From: UBA8514 sp050251415
GTDB lineage: Bacteria > Bacillota > Clostridia > Lachnospirales > Anaerotignaceae
Length of the DNA stretch: 50,757 nucleotides
Assembly: GCA_050251415.1 (NCBI GenBank)
Contig: JBFWMT010000010.1
Span: 1-50,757 of the forward strand
Direction of reading: 5' to 3'
Each line of letters begins with the position of its first letter. Positions within the stretch are counted from its first letter, which is position 1. The position numbers and the translations under genes were made by a program. The notes beneath the pieces were generated by a model. It saw only the letters and a program-made list of their open reading frames with translations. It was not told the DNA's origin and searched no databases. Below, one piece after another: positions 17,119 through 26,189 of this stretch.

Positions 17119-18207
17119 TTAATTTTCGTTTTCTTCGTCATTTTCAGTGTCTTTAGCATTCTCTTGTGTATCAATTCCGTAAATCAATCTTGCAACAACC
17201 TCTGCTGTTCCTTCTTTGTCATGGTTAAAATAAGAACCGCCCACGCCAGGGATTGTTTCCATTGTTACATTGTCTGCGTTTATGTAATTTATATATTTTA
17301 CATATTTCAATGCATCCAATATAGAAACATCTGTTTCAACATAGGAAAGCACTGTTTTTGTTAAAGGTTGAATATTTGTTAATAGTGTATCTGTACTGAG
17401 CACCTTTTTCATCAGTGCTTTCATGAAATCCTGCTGCACAGTAATTCGCTTTAAGTCTTTCGCCGCATATCCATCACGATACCTAACCAATTGTTCCGCT
17501 TTATCACCGTCAAGGTGTTGATATCCAGCATTAAGGTCTATGAAAAGACCTTGTTCAGGGTCAGAGTATTTCATATCAGTAGCCACTTCAAAGTCTACGC
17601 CACCAATAGCGTCCACCACATACTTAAAAGTTTCAGTTGTGAACTTAACATAATAGTCCAATTTGATGCCCAACAAATCCTCAATCATCATCATAGAAAA
17701 CTCGTTGCGGTATCCCTCTCCTGCATAAGCGTGTATCTCATTTATTTTGCAAACGCCCTCTTGTCCATCACGGTAAGGTATAAATCCGCTTCTATTTCTT
17801 TCTTCAAGACTTGCTATCATTTCATCAGTCATTTTAACCTTCGTATCCCTAGGTATTGATAGTAGATTAATTTGTTTAGTTTCACTATTAAAACTTACCA
17901 CAAATATAACGTCAGTACGTGTTCCATCTTTATCTACACCGAAAATTGCTACATTTGTTATTTTGTTTACAGCCTCATCATCATCCGTTTGTGTTTGTGC
18001 ACTTTCAGTTGTTTTCTCTGTTCCTGAAATTTCCGCTACAGTTGTTACTTTTTCAGCATCTCTTGTTACCCCATAAATAACAACACCTGCTACAGCAAAC
18101 ACACTGTATAATAATACTGTGGTAACAACAATTACAACAAATCTTTTTGTAAGGCGACTGCCAGCACTGCCCTTTTTCTTTTTTGGGGATTTGTTCTTCT
18201 CAGTCAC
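17119..18207 (-). CDS. LytR-CpsA-Psr (LCP) family cell-wall ligase
   Basis: A 362-residue LCP protein with a lysine-rich cytoplasmic tail, a membrane segment (VVIVVTTVLLYSVFAVAG), a threonine/glutamate-rich spacer and the LCP core with FGVDKDGTRTDVIF, SIPRDTKVKM and EQLVRYRDGY. It lacks the extra C-terminal domain of the downstream copy. Start: GTG at 18207 with AGAGGTG upstream; an earlier in-frame GTG (18219) overlaps that ribosome site. It has its own promoter and probably co-transcribes the second LCP gene. Confidence 0.9.
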   Translation of the reverse strand: MTEKNKSPKKKKGSAGSRLTKRFVVIVVTTVLLYSVFAVAGVVIYGVTRDAEKVTTVAEISGTEKTTESAQTQTDDDEAVNKITNVAIFGVDKDGTRTDVIFVVSFNSETKQINLLSIPRDTKVKMTDEMIASLEERNRSGFIPYRDGQEGVCKINEIHAYAGEGYRNEFSMMMIEDLLGIKLDYYVKFTTETFKYVVDAIGGVDFEVATDMKYSDPEQGLFIDLNAGYQHLDGDKAEQLVRYRDGYAAKDLKRITVQQDFMKALMKKVLSTDTLLTNIQPLTKTVLSYVETDVSILDALKYVKYINYINADNVTMETIPGVGGSYFNHDKEGTAEVVARLIYGIDTQENAKDTENDEENEN

Positions 18208-18263
18208 AAAACAACACACCTCTCATGGTATTTATTATGCTAATGTTGCGCACGTACTTTTTT

Positions 18264-18293
18264 ATTATACCACAACATTCCTTATTTTTACAA
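18264..18293 (-). promoter_or_regulatory. promoter of the LCP gene pair
   Basis: TTGTAA (18288-18293) and TATAAT (18264-18269) lie 18 bp apart on the minus strand, about 55 bp before the GTG start. Confidence 0.7.
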
Positions 18294-18484
18294 GAAATAC
18301 TATTTAATACAACTTATATATTTTAACACAATCTTTCTAAAAAGCTACTATTTTATTATTAAAAAAAACTTAAAATAACTTTACTAATAGCTCATAAAAG
18401 TATAACATAGGTAAATATAAAAACCCTCTGCATTGATTTTTTCAGTGCTATTTGGTGTTAAAATACAACTTTGGAGGTACATTC

Positions 18485-20365
18485 ATGATAAAAACTAAAG
18501 ATTTTATACAAAAACACACTGTTCATTTTAATCCCCTTGTGGCTGCTTTAATAATGATATTCGGTTCTTTTGCAATTGTTACAGCCGTATTTTTAGCAAA
18601 CCCAAGTTTCATTTCTGCTTTTTTTATATTTCTAAGAGAAACGCCTTCTCTTTTCTTTCTTAATTACATTCCAGTTTTTCTGTTTATGGCACTAGTTTTG
18701 TTTATTTCTAATAATGCCTTATTTTCAACCGTTACATCTGGTGGTTTTTTTCTTTTACTAGCAATCGCCAACTCCGAAAAAATACGTCTTAGACAAGACC
18801 CTGTGTTCCCCACTGACTTGTCTCTTTTTACAGAGCTTGTAGGGATTGCAAAAAACTTTGCACCCAAAATCATTTTAATCTATCTGCTTATAATTGTATT
18901 TATACTGCTCGTTGTTGCAGCAGCTTTTATATTTTTTAAGTCTCCAAAGCTTTCTGTCACTGTTAGAATTATAGGTATTGCCGTGGTTTTTATTTTAGGT
19001 GCGGTTTCCAACAATATCCTTTATAAAAATGCTGATCTTTACAACGTCTTTTCGGTTGAAGGCAATCAATATTTTGAAGTTAATCAATATGGTTCAAAGG
19101 GTTTTATATATAGCTTTTGCCATAAATTCAACTCTATGCAGGTTAAGGCACCCGATGGATATGATTCTGAATATTACGCTACATTAGAGAAATACTTTGA
19201 AAACAGTTCATCGGAATATACTAATAAAAAGTTGCCACATATTATTATGATTATGGGCGAAGCATTTTCAGATTTGTCTAACAACCGAAATTTTGATTTT
19301 ACAAATTATGGCGACCCTCTAGAAAATTGGAATGAGATAACCCAAACTGAAAGCTCCGTATCTGGGCATATAATTGTGCCTAATTTTGGCGGAGGCACCA
19401 GCGATACCGAGTTTGATGTGCTTACTGCCTGCCCTACGAGGTACATAGATAATGCCTCAAATTCTTATTCCCTTATACGCAATAATATAGACGCAATGCC
19501 ACAACGCCTTAAAAACATTGGCTACAATGCTATTGCCATTCATCCAGGGTATCCGTGGTTTTATAATAGGACCAATGTATATAGCTACATGGGTTTTGAA
19601 AATTTTATTAGTCTTGAAAGCTTTCAAGGAAGTGAAAAATATAGAGGCGGTTACATTGCCGATAAATATGCTTCTGACAGTATAATTGAGAATTTTGAAC
19701 AGCATATATCACAAACTGATGCGCCTTTGTTTGAATTTTGCGTAACTATCGAAAATCACGGACCGTATGACGAAAAGTATAATGAGGTTCAAAAGACATT
19801 TGATACCGGTGTTAATCTTACGGAAACCGAGAAAACATTGCTAAACAACTATTTTATGGGCATTAAGGATGCTGATAAGGAAATAAAGCGCCTTACCGAC
19901 TATTTTGAGACCTCAGAAGAACCTGTTGTTTTTGTGTATTTTGGCGACCATCTTCCTGGATTTTCTAACGGAATGGATTTTTTTGATATTTTAGATTACA
20001 ATATTGATGCAAACGGAACAATGGAGCAGTTGTTTAATGTATACAAAACACCGTTTATGATTTGGCAGAACACTGCCTCAAAAGAACTGGTAGATATAAG
20101 TGAAACCATAGACGCACTAAATCTTCCTGCAAACCACACTATAAGCTCAAACTATCTTGGTTCAACAATGTTAGAACTTATAGGAATAAATGGAATTTCA
20201 CCACTTTTTGATTATTCCAATGAACTGCGTGAGGAACTTCCTATTATAACAAACTCTGGCTTTATGACAGTAAACGAAGATTATATAACACAAATTAACG
20301 ATGAACTTAAAGAAAAATGCAGTGTGCTTAAAGGTTGGGTATATTACAAAATGTTTGACGAATAA
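18485..20365 (+). CDS. LTA synthase family membrane sulfatase
   Basis: A 626-residue protein with about five N-terminal membrane helices followed by an extracellular alkaline-phosphatase-fold domain, the LtaS layout. The nucleophile motif is GGGTSDTEF with Thr305 in the LtaS threonine position; the metal-binding region FGDHLPG and HPGYPWFYNR are also present. Family members transfer glycerol-phosphate from phosphatidylglycerol onto teichoic acid; a phosphoethanolamine-transferase-like role is possible. The ATG at 18485 has GGAGG; the in-frame start 33 bp upstream has no ribosome site. It sits next to LCP genes, in keeping with a glycopolymer function. Confidence 0.88.
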   Translation: MIKTKDFIQKHTVHFNPLVAALIMIFGSFAIVTAVFLANPSFISAFFIFLRETPSLFFLNYIPVFLFMALVLFISNNALFSTVTSGGFFLLLAIANSEKIRLRQDPVFPTDLSLFTELVGIAKNFAPKIILIYLLIIVFILLVVAAAFIFFKSPKLSVTVRIIGIAVVFILGAVSNNILYKNADLYNVFSVEGNQYFEVNQYGSKGFIYSFCHKFNSMQVKAPDGYDSEYYATLEKYFENSSSEYTNKKLPHIIMIMGEAFSDLSNNRNFDFTNYGDPLENWNEITQTESSVSGHIIVPNFGGGTSDTEFDVLTACPTRYIDNASNSYSLIRNNIDAMPQRLKNIGYNAIAIHPGYPWFYNRTNVYSYMGFENFISLESFQGSEKYRGGYIADKYASDSIIENFEQHISQTDAPLFEFCVTIENHGPYDEKYNEVQKTFDTGVNLTETEKTLLNNYFMGIKDADKEIKRLTDYFETSEEPVVFVYFGDHLPGFSNGMDFFDILDYNIDANGTMEQLFNVYKTPFMIWQNTASKELVDISETIDALNLPANHTISSNYLGSTMLELIGINGISPLFDYSNELREELPIITNSGFMTVNEDYITQINDELKEKCSVLKGWVYYKMFDE

Positions 20366-20446
20366 CAATGTTTAATGATTACCAAATGCAGTAAATACTA
20401 ATGAAACTCTAATTTAATGTAAAAAAAATCAGTTTTACTGTAAATA

Positions 20447-20495
20447 AAAAAAGTCCCGATTTTTCAGCCTTTTGTTCTGAAAATCGGGACTTTTT
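20447..20495. terminator. bidirectional terminator between the LtaS-like gene and groEL
   Basis: A near-perfect stem AAGTCCCGATTTTTCAG / CTGAAAATCGGGACTT with A-runs on one side and T-runs on the other. It serves the convergent LtaS-like gene and groEL. Confidence 0.92.
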
Positions 20496-20546
20496 AGTCA
20501 AGGAAACAATCATTACATTGAATCAGCGGTTTCCTAAAACTATTTT

Positions 20547-22184
20547 TTACATAAATCCGCCCATGCCGTTTGATGGACCTTGCTGCATGTAATCTGCCGC
20601 ACCGTTCTTTGCTGGGAAGTCAGCTACTACAGCCTCTGTTGTAAGGAATGTAGATGCAACAGATGTAGCATTTTGCAATGCACTTCTTGTTACCTTAGTT
20701 GGGTCAACAATACCTGCATCAACCATGTCTACATATTCTTCTGTAAGTGCATTAAAACCAACACCAACAGCCAGTTCTTTAACCTTATTTACAATTATTG
20801 AGCCTTCAAGACCTGCGTTTGCAGCAATCTGGCGCATAGGTGATTCAAGGGCTTTAAGAACTATTTCGCCACCTGTTTTTTCATCCCCAACCAAATTCTT
20901 AACAACCTCTGCAACCTTTGCAACAGCGTGGATGTATGCTGTACCGCCGCCTGCAACAATACCCTCTTCAACAGCTGCTCTGGTTGCTGCCAAAGCATCT
21001 TCCATACGAAGCTTTTTCTCTTTCATTTCTGTTTCTGTTGCAGCGCCTACCTTAATAACCGCTACACCGCCTGCAAGTTTCGCAAGTCTTTCCTGTAATT
21101 TTTCTTTTTCAAAATCACTGTTCGTTTCTTCAAGAGCGGCTTTAATCTGGCGTACTCTGCCTTCAATATTCTCTTTTGTGCCTGCTCCGTCAGTAATAAT
21201 GGTAAGTTCTTTTTCAACTCTTACTGTTCTTGCTCTACCAAGCATTTCAAGTGTTACATCTTTAAGGTCAATACCAAACTCATCCGAAACAACCTGTGCG
21301 CCAGTAAGGGCCGCAAGGTCAGCAAGCTGTGCTTTTCTTCTTTCACCATAACCAGGTGCTTTTACTGCCACACATGTAAATGCACCTCTAAGCTTATTAA
21401 GTACAAGTGTTGCAAGAGCTTCGCCCTCAATGTCTTCCGCAATTATAAGAAGCTTTGCGCCAGATTGAACGATTTGCTCAAGTATTGGTAAAATTTCCTG
21501 AATATTTGCAATTTTTTTGTCTGTAATAAGAATAAATGGATCTTCAAGTATGGCAATCATCTTTTCCATATCTGTTGACATATAGCTTGAAAGATAACCT
21601 TTATCAAACTGCATACCTTCAACAAGCTCAAGCTCTGTATTCATTGTTTTTGATTCTTCAACAGTTATTACGCCGTTATTTGTAACCTTTTCCATAGCAT
21701 CTGCAATCATGTTACCCACTTCGTCATCGCCTGATGAAATAGCTGCAACTCTTGCAATATGGTTTTTTGTGGAAACAACTGTGCTCATACCCTTAATTTC
21801 TTCCACAGCGGCAATCGTTGCTTTTTGCATACCTTTTCTAAGGATAATTGCATTTGCGCCTGCTGCAATATTTTTAAGACCTTCCTGTACCATTGCCTGT
21901 GCAAGTACAGTTGCTGTTGTTGTACCATCACCTGCTACGTCATTTGTTTGTGTAGCAACTTCTTTAACAAGCTGCGCTCCCATGTTTTCGTATGGGTCTT
22001 CAAATTCAATGTCCCTTGCAATTGAAACACCATCATTTGTAATAAGTGGGCTCATAAACTTTCTGTCAAGAACAACATTACGTCCCTTTGGTCCAAGTGT
22101 CACTTTTACTGTATCTGCTAACTTGTTTACGCCCTCAGCCATAGAGTTTCTAGCATCTGCTCCATATTTAATCTGTTTTGCCAT
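20547..22184 (-). CDS. groEL: chaperonin GroEL (60 kDa)
   Basis: The ATP-driven folding chamber subunit, 545 residues, full length. Visible signatures include VTLGPKGRNVVLD, the ATP loop DVAGDGTTTATVLAQ, AAVEEGIVAGGGTA and the C-terminal Gly-Met tail (GMGGFM). AGGAGG precedes the ATG. It follows groES by 24 bp under CIRCE control. Confidence 0.98.
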   Translation of the reverse strand: MAKQIKYGADARNSMAEGVNKLADTVKVTLGPKGRNVVLDRKFMSPLITNDGVSIARDIEFEDPYENMGAQLVKEVATQTNDVAGDGTTTATVLAQAMVQEGLKNIAAGANAIILRKGMQKATIAAVEEIKGMSTVVSTKNHIARVAAISSGDDEVGNMIADAMEKVTNNGVITVEESKTMNTELELVEGMQFDKGYLSSYMSTDMEKMIAILEDPFILITDKKIANIQEILPILEQIVQSGAKLLIIAEDIEGEALATLVLNKLRGAFTCVAVKAPGYGERRKAQLADLAALTGAQVVSDEFGIDLKDVTLEMLGRARTVRVEKELTIITDGAGTKENIEGRVRQIKAALEETNSDFEKEKLQERLAKLAGGVAVIKVGAATETEMKEKKLRMEDALAATRAAVEEGIVAGGGTAYIHAVAKVAEVVKNLVGDEKTGGEIVLKALESPMRQIAANAGLEGSIIVNKVKELAVGVGFNALTEEYVDMVDAGIVDPTKVTRSALQNATSVASTFLTTEAVVADFPAKNGAADYMQQGPSNGMGGFM

Positions 22185-22208
22185 AATTTCTCATTCCTCC
22201 TGAATTAA

Positions 22209-22496
22209 TTAGTCTTCAACAATAGCTAAAATATCTGCCTGTCTTAAAATAATATATGTGTTCCCATCAAATTTTACTTCAGAACCTGTGTACTTTGAAT
22301 AAATAACCCGATCTCCAGGCTTAACCATCATAGTAACCTCTTCACCATATACATTCCCGCCAGGGCCAACTGCAATTACCTCTGCCTCCTGTGGCTTTTC
22401 TTTGCTTTGGGTAGGAAGCACTATACCGGATTTTGTTTTTTCCTCTGCCTCCATCTGCTTAATTACAACTTTGTCACCAAGTGGTACAAGTTTCAT
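22209..22496 (-). CDS. groES: co-chaperonin GroES (10 kDa)
   Basis: The heptameric lid of GroEL. The 95 residues have the canonical start MKLVPLGDKVVIKQ, the mobile loop with KTKSGIVLP and the C-terminal ILAIVED. AAGGAGG precedes the ATG at 22496, so the longer open frame to 22562, which runs into the CIRCE element, is rejected. First gene of groESL. Confidence 0.97.
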   Translation of the reverse strand: MKLVPLGDKVVIKQMEAEEKTKSGIVLPTQSKEKPQEAEVIAVGPGGNVYGEEVTMMVKPGDRVIYSKYTGSEVKFDGNTYIILRQADILAIVED

Positions 22497-22551
22497 ATTA
22501 AAAGACCTCCTTATTAAAAATAATTTATACAAATTTATAATTTTCCCGATG

Positions 22552-22578
22552 TTAGCACTCACCTTTGACGAGTGCTAA
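22552..22578. promoter_or_regulatory. CIRCE operator (HrcA binding site)
   Basis: A perfect CIRCE inverted repeat: TTAGCACTC, 9-nt spacer, GAGTGCTAA. HrcA binds this element to repress groESL until heat stress. It lies 56 bp before groES, just after the presumed transcription start. Confidence 0.98.
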
Positions 22579-22586
22579 TCAACAAG

Positions 22587-22617
22587 ATAATATTACCATA
22601 TCACTGCAATTATGCAA
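22587..22617 (-). promoter_or_regulatory. probable groESL promoter
   Basis: TTGCAT (22612-22617) is followed on the minus strand by TAATAT (16-bp spacing) or TATTAT (19-bp spacing), directly upstream of CIRCE. The place is right but neither hexamer is strong. Confidence 0.5.
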
Positions 22618-22727
22618 CTCAGTTTATTATATATTATTATACTATACAAAGTAAAATATATCCATTATTATTTATTTGCTTTGTTTTTCTTTATTTTACT
22701 CTTTATTTTATTCATTTTCTTTATTTC

Positions 22728-22765
22728 GTATAAAATACAAGAACAAGCCAATTAAAGCTTGTTCT
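22728..22765 (-). terminator. intrinsic terminator after degV
   Basis: A 9-bp stem AGAACAAGC / GCTTGTTCT (22740-22765) with an 8-nt loop, followed on the minus strand by TGTATTTT, about 20 bp after the DegV stop. Confidence 0.82.
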
Positions 22766-22785
22766 CGATAACGCTACATTATATG

Positions 22786-23655
22786 TTATATGTTCATTTT
22801 TTTTGTACATGCAATTGCAATTGCCCCAGGCCCCAAATGGCATGAAATACTTAAGGATAACGGGTCAATAAAAATTTCATGGTTAGGATAAATCTCCTTA
22901 ACTTCATCATAAAAATCCTTTATTTCCTCATTTATACCCGTGTACGCCATCTGTAAAAGCATTGTTTCGCCATTTTCGCCTGCATTAAAGCGTTTTTCAA
23001 AATCATTTTTCATAGCTCTCAACATAATTTTCCTTGCCATTTTTTTTGTTCTTGCCTTAGCAAGCGCATCTAGTTTTTCGCCCTGTATCTGTAGCACTGG
23101 TTTAAGCCTTAAAAGTTCACCTAGTGCAGCAGCGGCTGGCGTAATTCTTCCGCCACGCTTTAAATATTTAAGGGTTTCAAGGGTAATATATATGCTTGAA
23201 TCAAACTTCGTTGCCTCTAAATGCTTCTTAATTTTCACGGCATCCTTACCATTTTGTGCCATATGTAATGCATCCAAAACAGATTGCTTCTGCGTAACAG
23301 AAATTCTTTGGTTATTAACCACCTGTACCCTGCCATTATAATCATGGGAAAGCATTTGTGCCGTTTGATATGCGCTGCTTAAACCACTGCTCATTGGTAT
23401 ATGTACAATTTCATCATGTTCTTTAAGAACTTCTTCCCATAAATCCATTACATCGCCAACTGCGGGTTGGGATGTGGAAATTTCCGCACCCTCCTGCAGC
23501 TTTTCATAAAACTGCTCCTGCGTTAGGTCAATATCTTCAAAATAGGTTTTGCCATCTATGGTAAAGGGCATGGGCATAACAAAAATTCCTTTTTCTCGCC
23601 CCACCTTTTGTGTAATTCCACTGTTGCTGTCTGTAATGATTGCAACCTTCTTCAA
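22786..23655 (-). CDS. DegV family fatty-acid-binding protein
   Basis: A 289-residue DegV-family protein. These proteins (FakB type) hold a fatty acid for phosphorylation by the FakA kinase. The N-terminal IITDSNSGI and the lipid carboxylate loop SSGLSSAYQTA are present, with KRGGRITPAAAALG and the C-terminal LGPGAIAIA. No FakA gene is nearby, and several DegV copies per genome are normal in Clostridia. It appears monocistronic. Confidence 0.9.
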   Translation of the reverse strand: MKKVAIITDSNSGITQKVGREKGIFVMPMPFTIDGKTYFEDIDLTQEQFYEKLQEGAEISTSQPAVGDVMDLWEEVLKEHDEIVHIPMSSGLSSAYQTAQMLSHDYNGRVQVVNNQRISVTQKQSVLDALHMAQNGKDAVKIKKHLEATKFDSSIYITLETLKYLKRGGRITPAAAALGELLRLKPVLQIQGEKLDALAKARTKKMARKIMLRAMKNDFEKRFNAGENGETMLLQMAYTGINEEIKDFYDEVKEIYPNHEIFIDPLSLSISCHLGPGAIAIACTKKMNI

Positions 23656-23902
23656 AATATTCAGCCTCCGTAAAACATTCTATATATTAATTCAATTTAA
23701 TATAACTAATTTGTAATTATATCATATCAGCATACCATTGTCATCTTAATATTTTACGTCTTGTTGTACGTCATTCACAAACACACAATATTTAAATTAA
23801 TTTCATATGTTTGAATGCGCTTAACTAAACTAATCTCTTTCGCTAAATCTTTTTCATTGTTCGTAAAATTCAACATAAAATCCAACATTATGACTATTTT
23901 CA

Positions 23903-23931
23903 TTGACTAAATTTTAATTTAGGAATACAAT
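23903..23931 (+). promoter_or_regulatory. promoter of the SARP-type regulator
   Basis: TTGACT (23903-23908) and TACAAT (23926-23931) are spaced by 17 bp, about 100 bp before the ATG. The rest of the gap from 23656 is AT-rich and shows no gene. Confidence 0.7.
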
Positions 23932-24034
23932 ATACTTCAAATGTAATTAAAACAATTTGTTTTACGATGATTTTTCAAAAAAGCAATCGTTTGTTTAACC
24001 AGATAACTTTTCAACTTTTTAGGCGGTGAAATTT

Positions 24035-25276
24035 ATGGACGACAATAAAATTATTGTGCAAATGCTTGGTGGATTTTCCATTACGTATGATGGCAAGCCC
24101 GTATCTCTTGAACGAAGCAGTATAACCAAAGCCACCCAATTACTGCAATATCTTGTATACTATAGAGGCAAAAAAATTCCAAGGGATGCCTTAATCAATA
24201 TGCTTTATAACGAATATGACATAAGCAACCCTGCAAATAACCTTAAAGTAAACCTCTTCCGTTTGCGCAAACTTTTGGAATCGTCACATTTACCAAAATA
24301 TGACTACATAACATTTAAATCTGGAATGTACTCATTTTGCAGTCAAATTCCTATTGAAATTGATGCTGAACAGTTTGATGCATTTGCAACACAAGCGCAA
24401 GAAGCTGACATTTCTGACGAAGAAAAAATCATATTGCTTCAACGAGCAATAGAAATATACAAAGGTAAGTTTTTGCCAATGATTATGAACGAGCCATGGG
24501 CTGTTATTGAAAACGTGCGCTATCGTGACATGTATGCAAAATGTATAACCGATGTATGTGCTTTGCTTAAAAAAAGTGGTGACTTAAGACTAAGGCTTGA
24601 TATATGCAACCGTGCTATACATATATATCCTTTTGACGAAGATATGCATCTTTTAAGAATTGAATGCTTGTTGGATATGAAGCGTTATACAGATGCCCTT
24701 GCCGCATATGATGAAATCACAAATCTTTTCTTCGAAGAACTCGGGATATCCCCATCGCAAAAAATGCTTTCTCTTTATCGTCATTTGACAGGTAACATAA
24801 AGCTTGAAACCTCTACTGTTGAACATATAAAGGAAACAATTAGGGAAACAGAAGGTAAACACGGAGCATACTATTGTAACTACCTTGGCTTTGTAGACAG
24901 CTACCGATTTATATCCCGTGTGATTGAAAGGAACGGTCAATCCATCTTTCTTTCACTTTTTACACTTACAAACGTTCAAGGCGAACCCCTTGAAGCTGGT
25001 GAAAAACTTAAAGAGTCAGCAGCGGCACTGCACGATGTAATTTGCGATTCTTTAAGACGTGGAGATTTATATACAAGGTATAGTCCTAACCAGTTTTTAG
25101 TTTTGCTTATCGGCATAAACTATGAAAACTGTTCCATTGTTTCAGAAAGAATTATCACTAAATTCCGTGATGAAAAGAAGATTCGTGGAGTACGCCTTCA
25201 GCACTCTGCAACATCAGGTGCAGATATAAGTACAAAACCATCAGATATTAAATTTTCAGGTTCGTCCATATGGTAA
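24035..25276 (+). CDS. SARP/BTAD-type transcriptional regulator with degenerate GGDEF-like domain
   Basis: A 413-residue protein. Residues about 5-95 look like an OmpR-type winged helix of the SARP family (KIIVQMLGGFSI at the start, NNLKVNLFRLRKLLE as the recognition helix). Residues about 110-250 are a helical BTAD repeat domain (YKGKFLP, YDEITNLFFEELGISPS). The last part, about 285-405, follows the GGDEF fold, but the active loop reads YSPNQFLVLL in place of GGDEFLVLL, so cyclase activity is unlikely. Start: ATG with AGGCGGTG; the in-frame GTG three codons earlier overlaps it. Targets are unknown. Confidence 0.75.
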   Translation: MDDNKIIVQMLGGFSITYDGKPVSLERSSITKATQLLQYLVYYRGKKIPRDALINMLYNEYDISNPANNLKVNLFRLRKLLESSHLPKYDYITFKSGMYSFCSQIPIEIDAEQFDAFATQAQEADISDEEKIILLQRAIEIYKGKFLPMIMNEPWAVIENVRYRDMYAKCITDVCALLKKSGDLRLRLDICNRAIHIYPFDEDMHLLRIECLLDMKRYTDALAAYDEITNLFFEELGISPSQKMLSLYRHLTGNIKLETSTVEHIKETIRETEGKHGAYYCNYLGFVDSYRFISRVIERNGQSIFLSLFTLTNVQGEPLEAGEKLKESAAALHDVICDSLRRGDLYTRYSPNQFLVLLIGINYENCSIVSERIITKFRDEKKIRGVRLQHSATSGADISTKPSDIKFSGSSIW

Positions 25277-25328
25277 AAACAGCAAGACCTCATGGGGATT
25301 TCAACCCATTTTGGTCTTGCTGTTTTTT
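25275..25328. terminator. bidirectional terminator
   Basis: CAGCAAGACC (25280-25289) pairs with GGTCTTGCTG (25313-25322), with A5 before and T6 after. It serves the SARP gene (plus) and the Fe-S membrane protein gene (minus). Confidence 0.92.
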
Positions 25329-25893
25329 ATTTTTTCACTTTACATATAATCTGTGTCATAGTACCCATAGGGCAGTACACGCACCAGCTTCTTGGTTTAT
25401 AAAGAACCATAGTTAAAAGGCCTAACACTGTTGATGTAAGCATAACACTGTAAAATCCAAAAGCAAACTGCGCAACCCATGGTGTCGCACCACCAGCATA
25501 ACTAAATCCCCATCCAAGCTTAAATGTCCAAAGCAATGTAACTACCTCTTTAAGCCCACCAACACCTGTAAATACTAGATATGTTGTATAAAGCATGTTA
25601 AAAAACATAGCAAAAAAGAAAACTAGAAAACCATATCTAAAATATTTTGATTTCAAAAACCCTGGTATATCTTTTTTTCTTGACAATCCGCATTTATTGC
25701 CCAAAATATCAAACAATTGACCCCTACCGCAGTACTTGTTGCAATAACTCTTTCCTCCACCAAAAACTGAAATGCCAATTGGTATAAAAAAACATAAAAG
25801 TCCAATCCATGCAAACAGTATGTTAAAAAAGCCTAACAACATATAAACCGAAGAAAAAATCCATAAATATCTGTACCATGGTTTTTTAGCCAT
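25327..25893 (-). CDS. 4Fe-4S membrane protein (NapH/NosR-like)
   Basis: A 188-residue protein with about four hydrophobic segments and cysteine groups on the same side: YCNKYCGRGQLFD with a following Cys, and WCVYCPMGTMTQIIC near the C-terminus. This is the pattern of NapH/NosR/YccM-type polyferredoxins that pass electrons across or along the membrane, here in short form. It overlaps the ferredoxin gene upstream; GGAGG inside the ferredoxin's last codons is its ribosome site, giving the ATG at 25893. The electron donor or acceptor is unknown. Confidence 0.75.
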   Translation of the reverse strand: MAKKPWYRYLWIFSSVYMLLGFFNILFAWIGLLCFFIPIGISVFGGGKSYCNKYCGRGQLFDILGNKCGLSRKKDIPGFLKSKYFRYGFLVFFFAMFFNMLYTTYLVFTGVGGLKEVVTLLWTFKLGWGFSYAGGATPWVAQFAFGFYSVMLTSTVLGLLTMVLYKPRSWCVYCPMGTMTQIICKVKK

Positions 25894-26080
25894 TTTCAAC
25901 CACCTCCATACTTATTACAGAGGCAGGGCATATTTTACTGCACTTTCCACAACCTATGCATATTTCTTCATCTACAACCGCATGCTTTCCTTTAAAAACC
26001 TCAACTGCCTTTTTAGGACATTCGTAAATACAGCATCCGCATGCCACACAGTAATTTTCATCAATAACTGCAACTTTCAC
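25886..26080 (-). CDS. 2[4Fe-4S] ferredoxin
   Basis: A 64-residue bacterial-type ferredoxin with two CxxCxxCxxxC-P motifs: Cys 11, 14, 17, 21 and Cys 41, 44, 47, 51. It is an electron carrier and, being translationally coupled to the following Fe-S membrane protein, probably its direct partner. Confidence 0.92.
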   Translation of the reverse strand: MKVAVIDENYCVACGCCIYECPKKAVEVFKGKHAVVDEEICIGCGKCSKICPASVISMEVVENG

Positions 26081-26189
26081 AATGCATCTCTCCTTAAAAA
26101 TATATCAGCAACTTACTTAATGCTGTTTTTATATTTGAAATAATATCATATAAGGAAAAATACTTCTGTGATTTCGTCACATAAAAGTG

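Noticed and set aside
20725..22203. Long plus-strand frames opposite groEL
   Set aside because: Antisense shadows of the highly conserved groEL gene; no ribosome sites and no recognisable products.
23656..24034. Possible riboswitch or RNA gene in the 380-bp gap before the SARP gene
   Set aside because: AT-rich, with no convincing paired elements or terminator; a simple 17-bp-spaced promoter explains the part near the gene.
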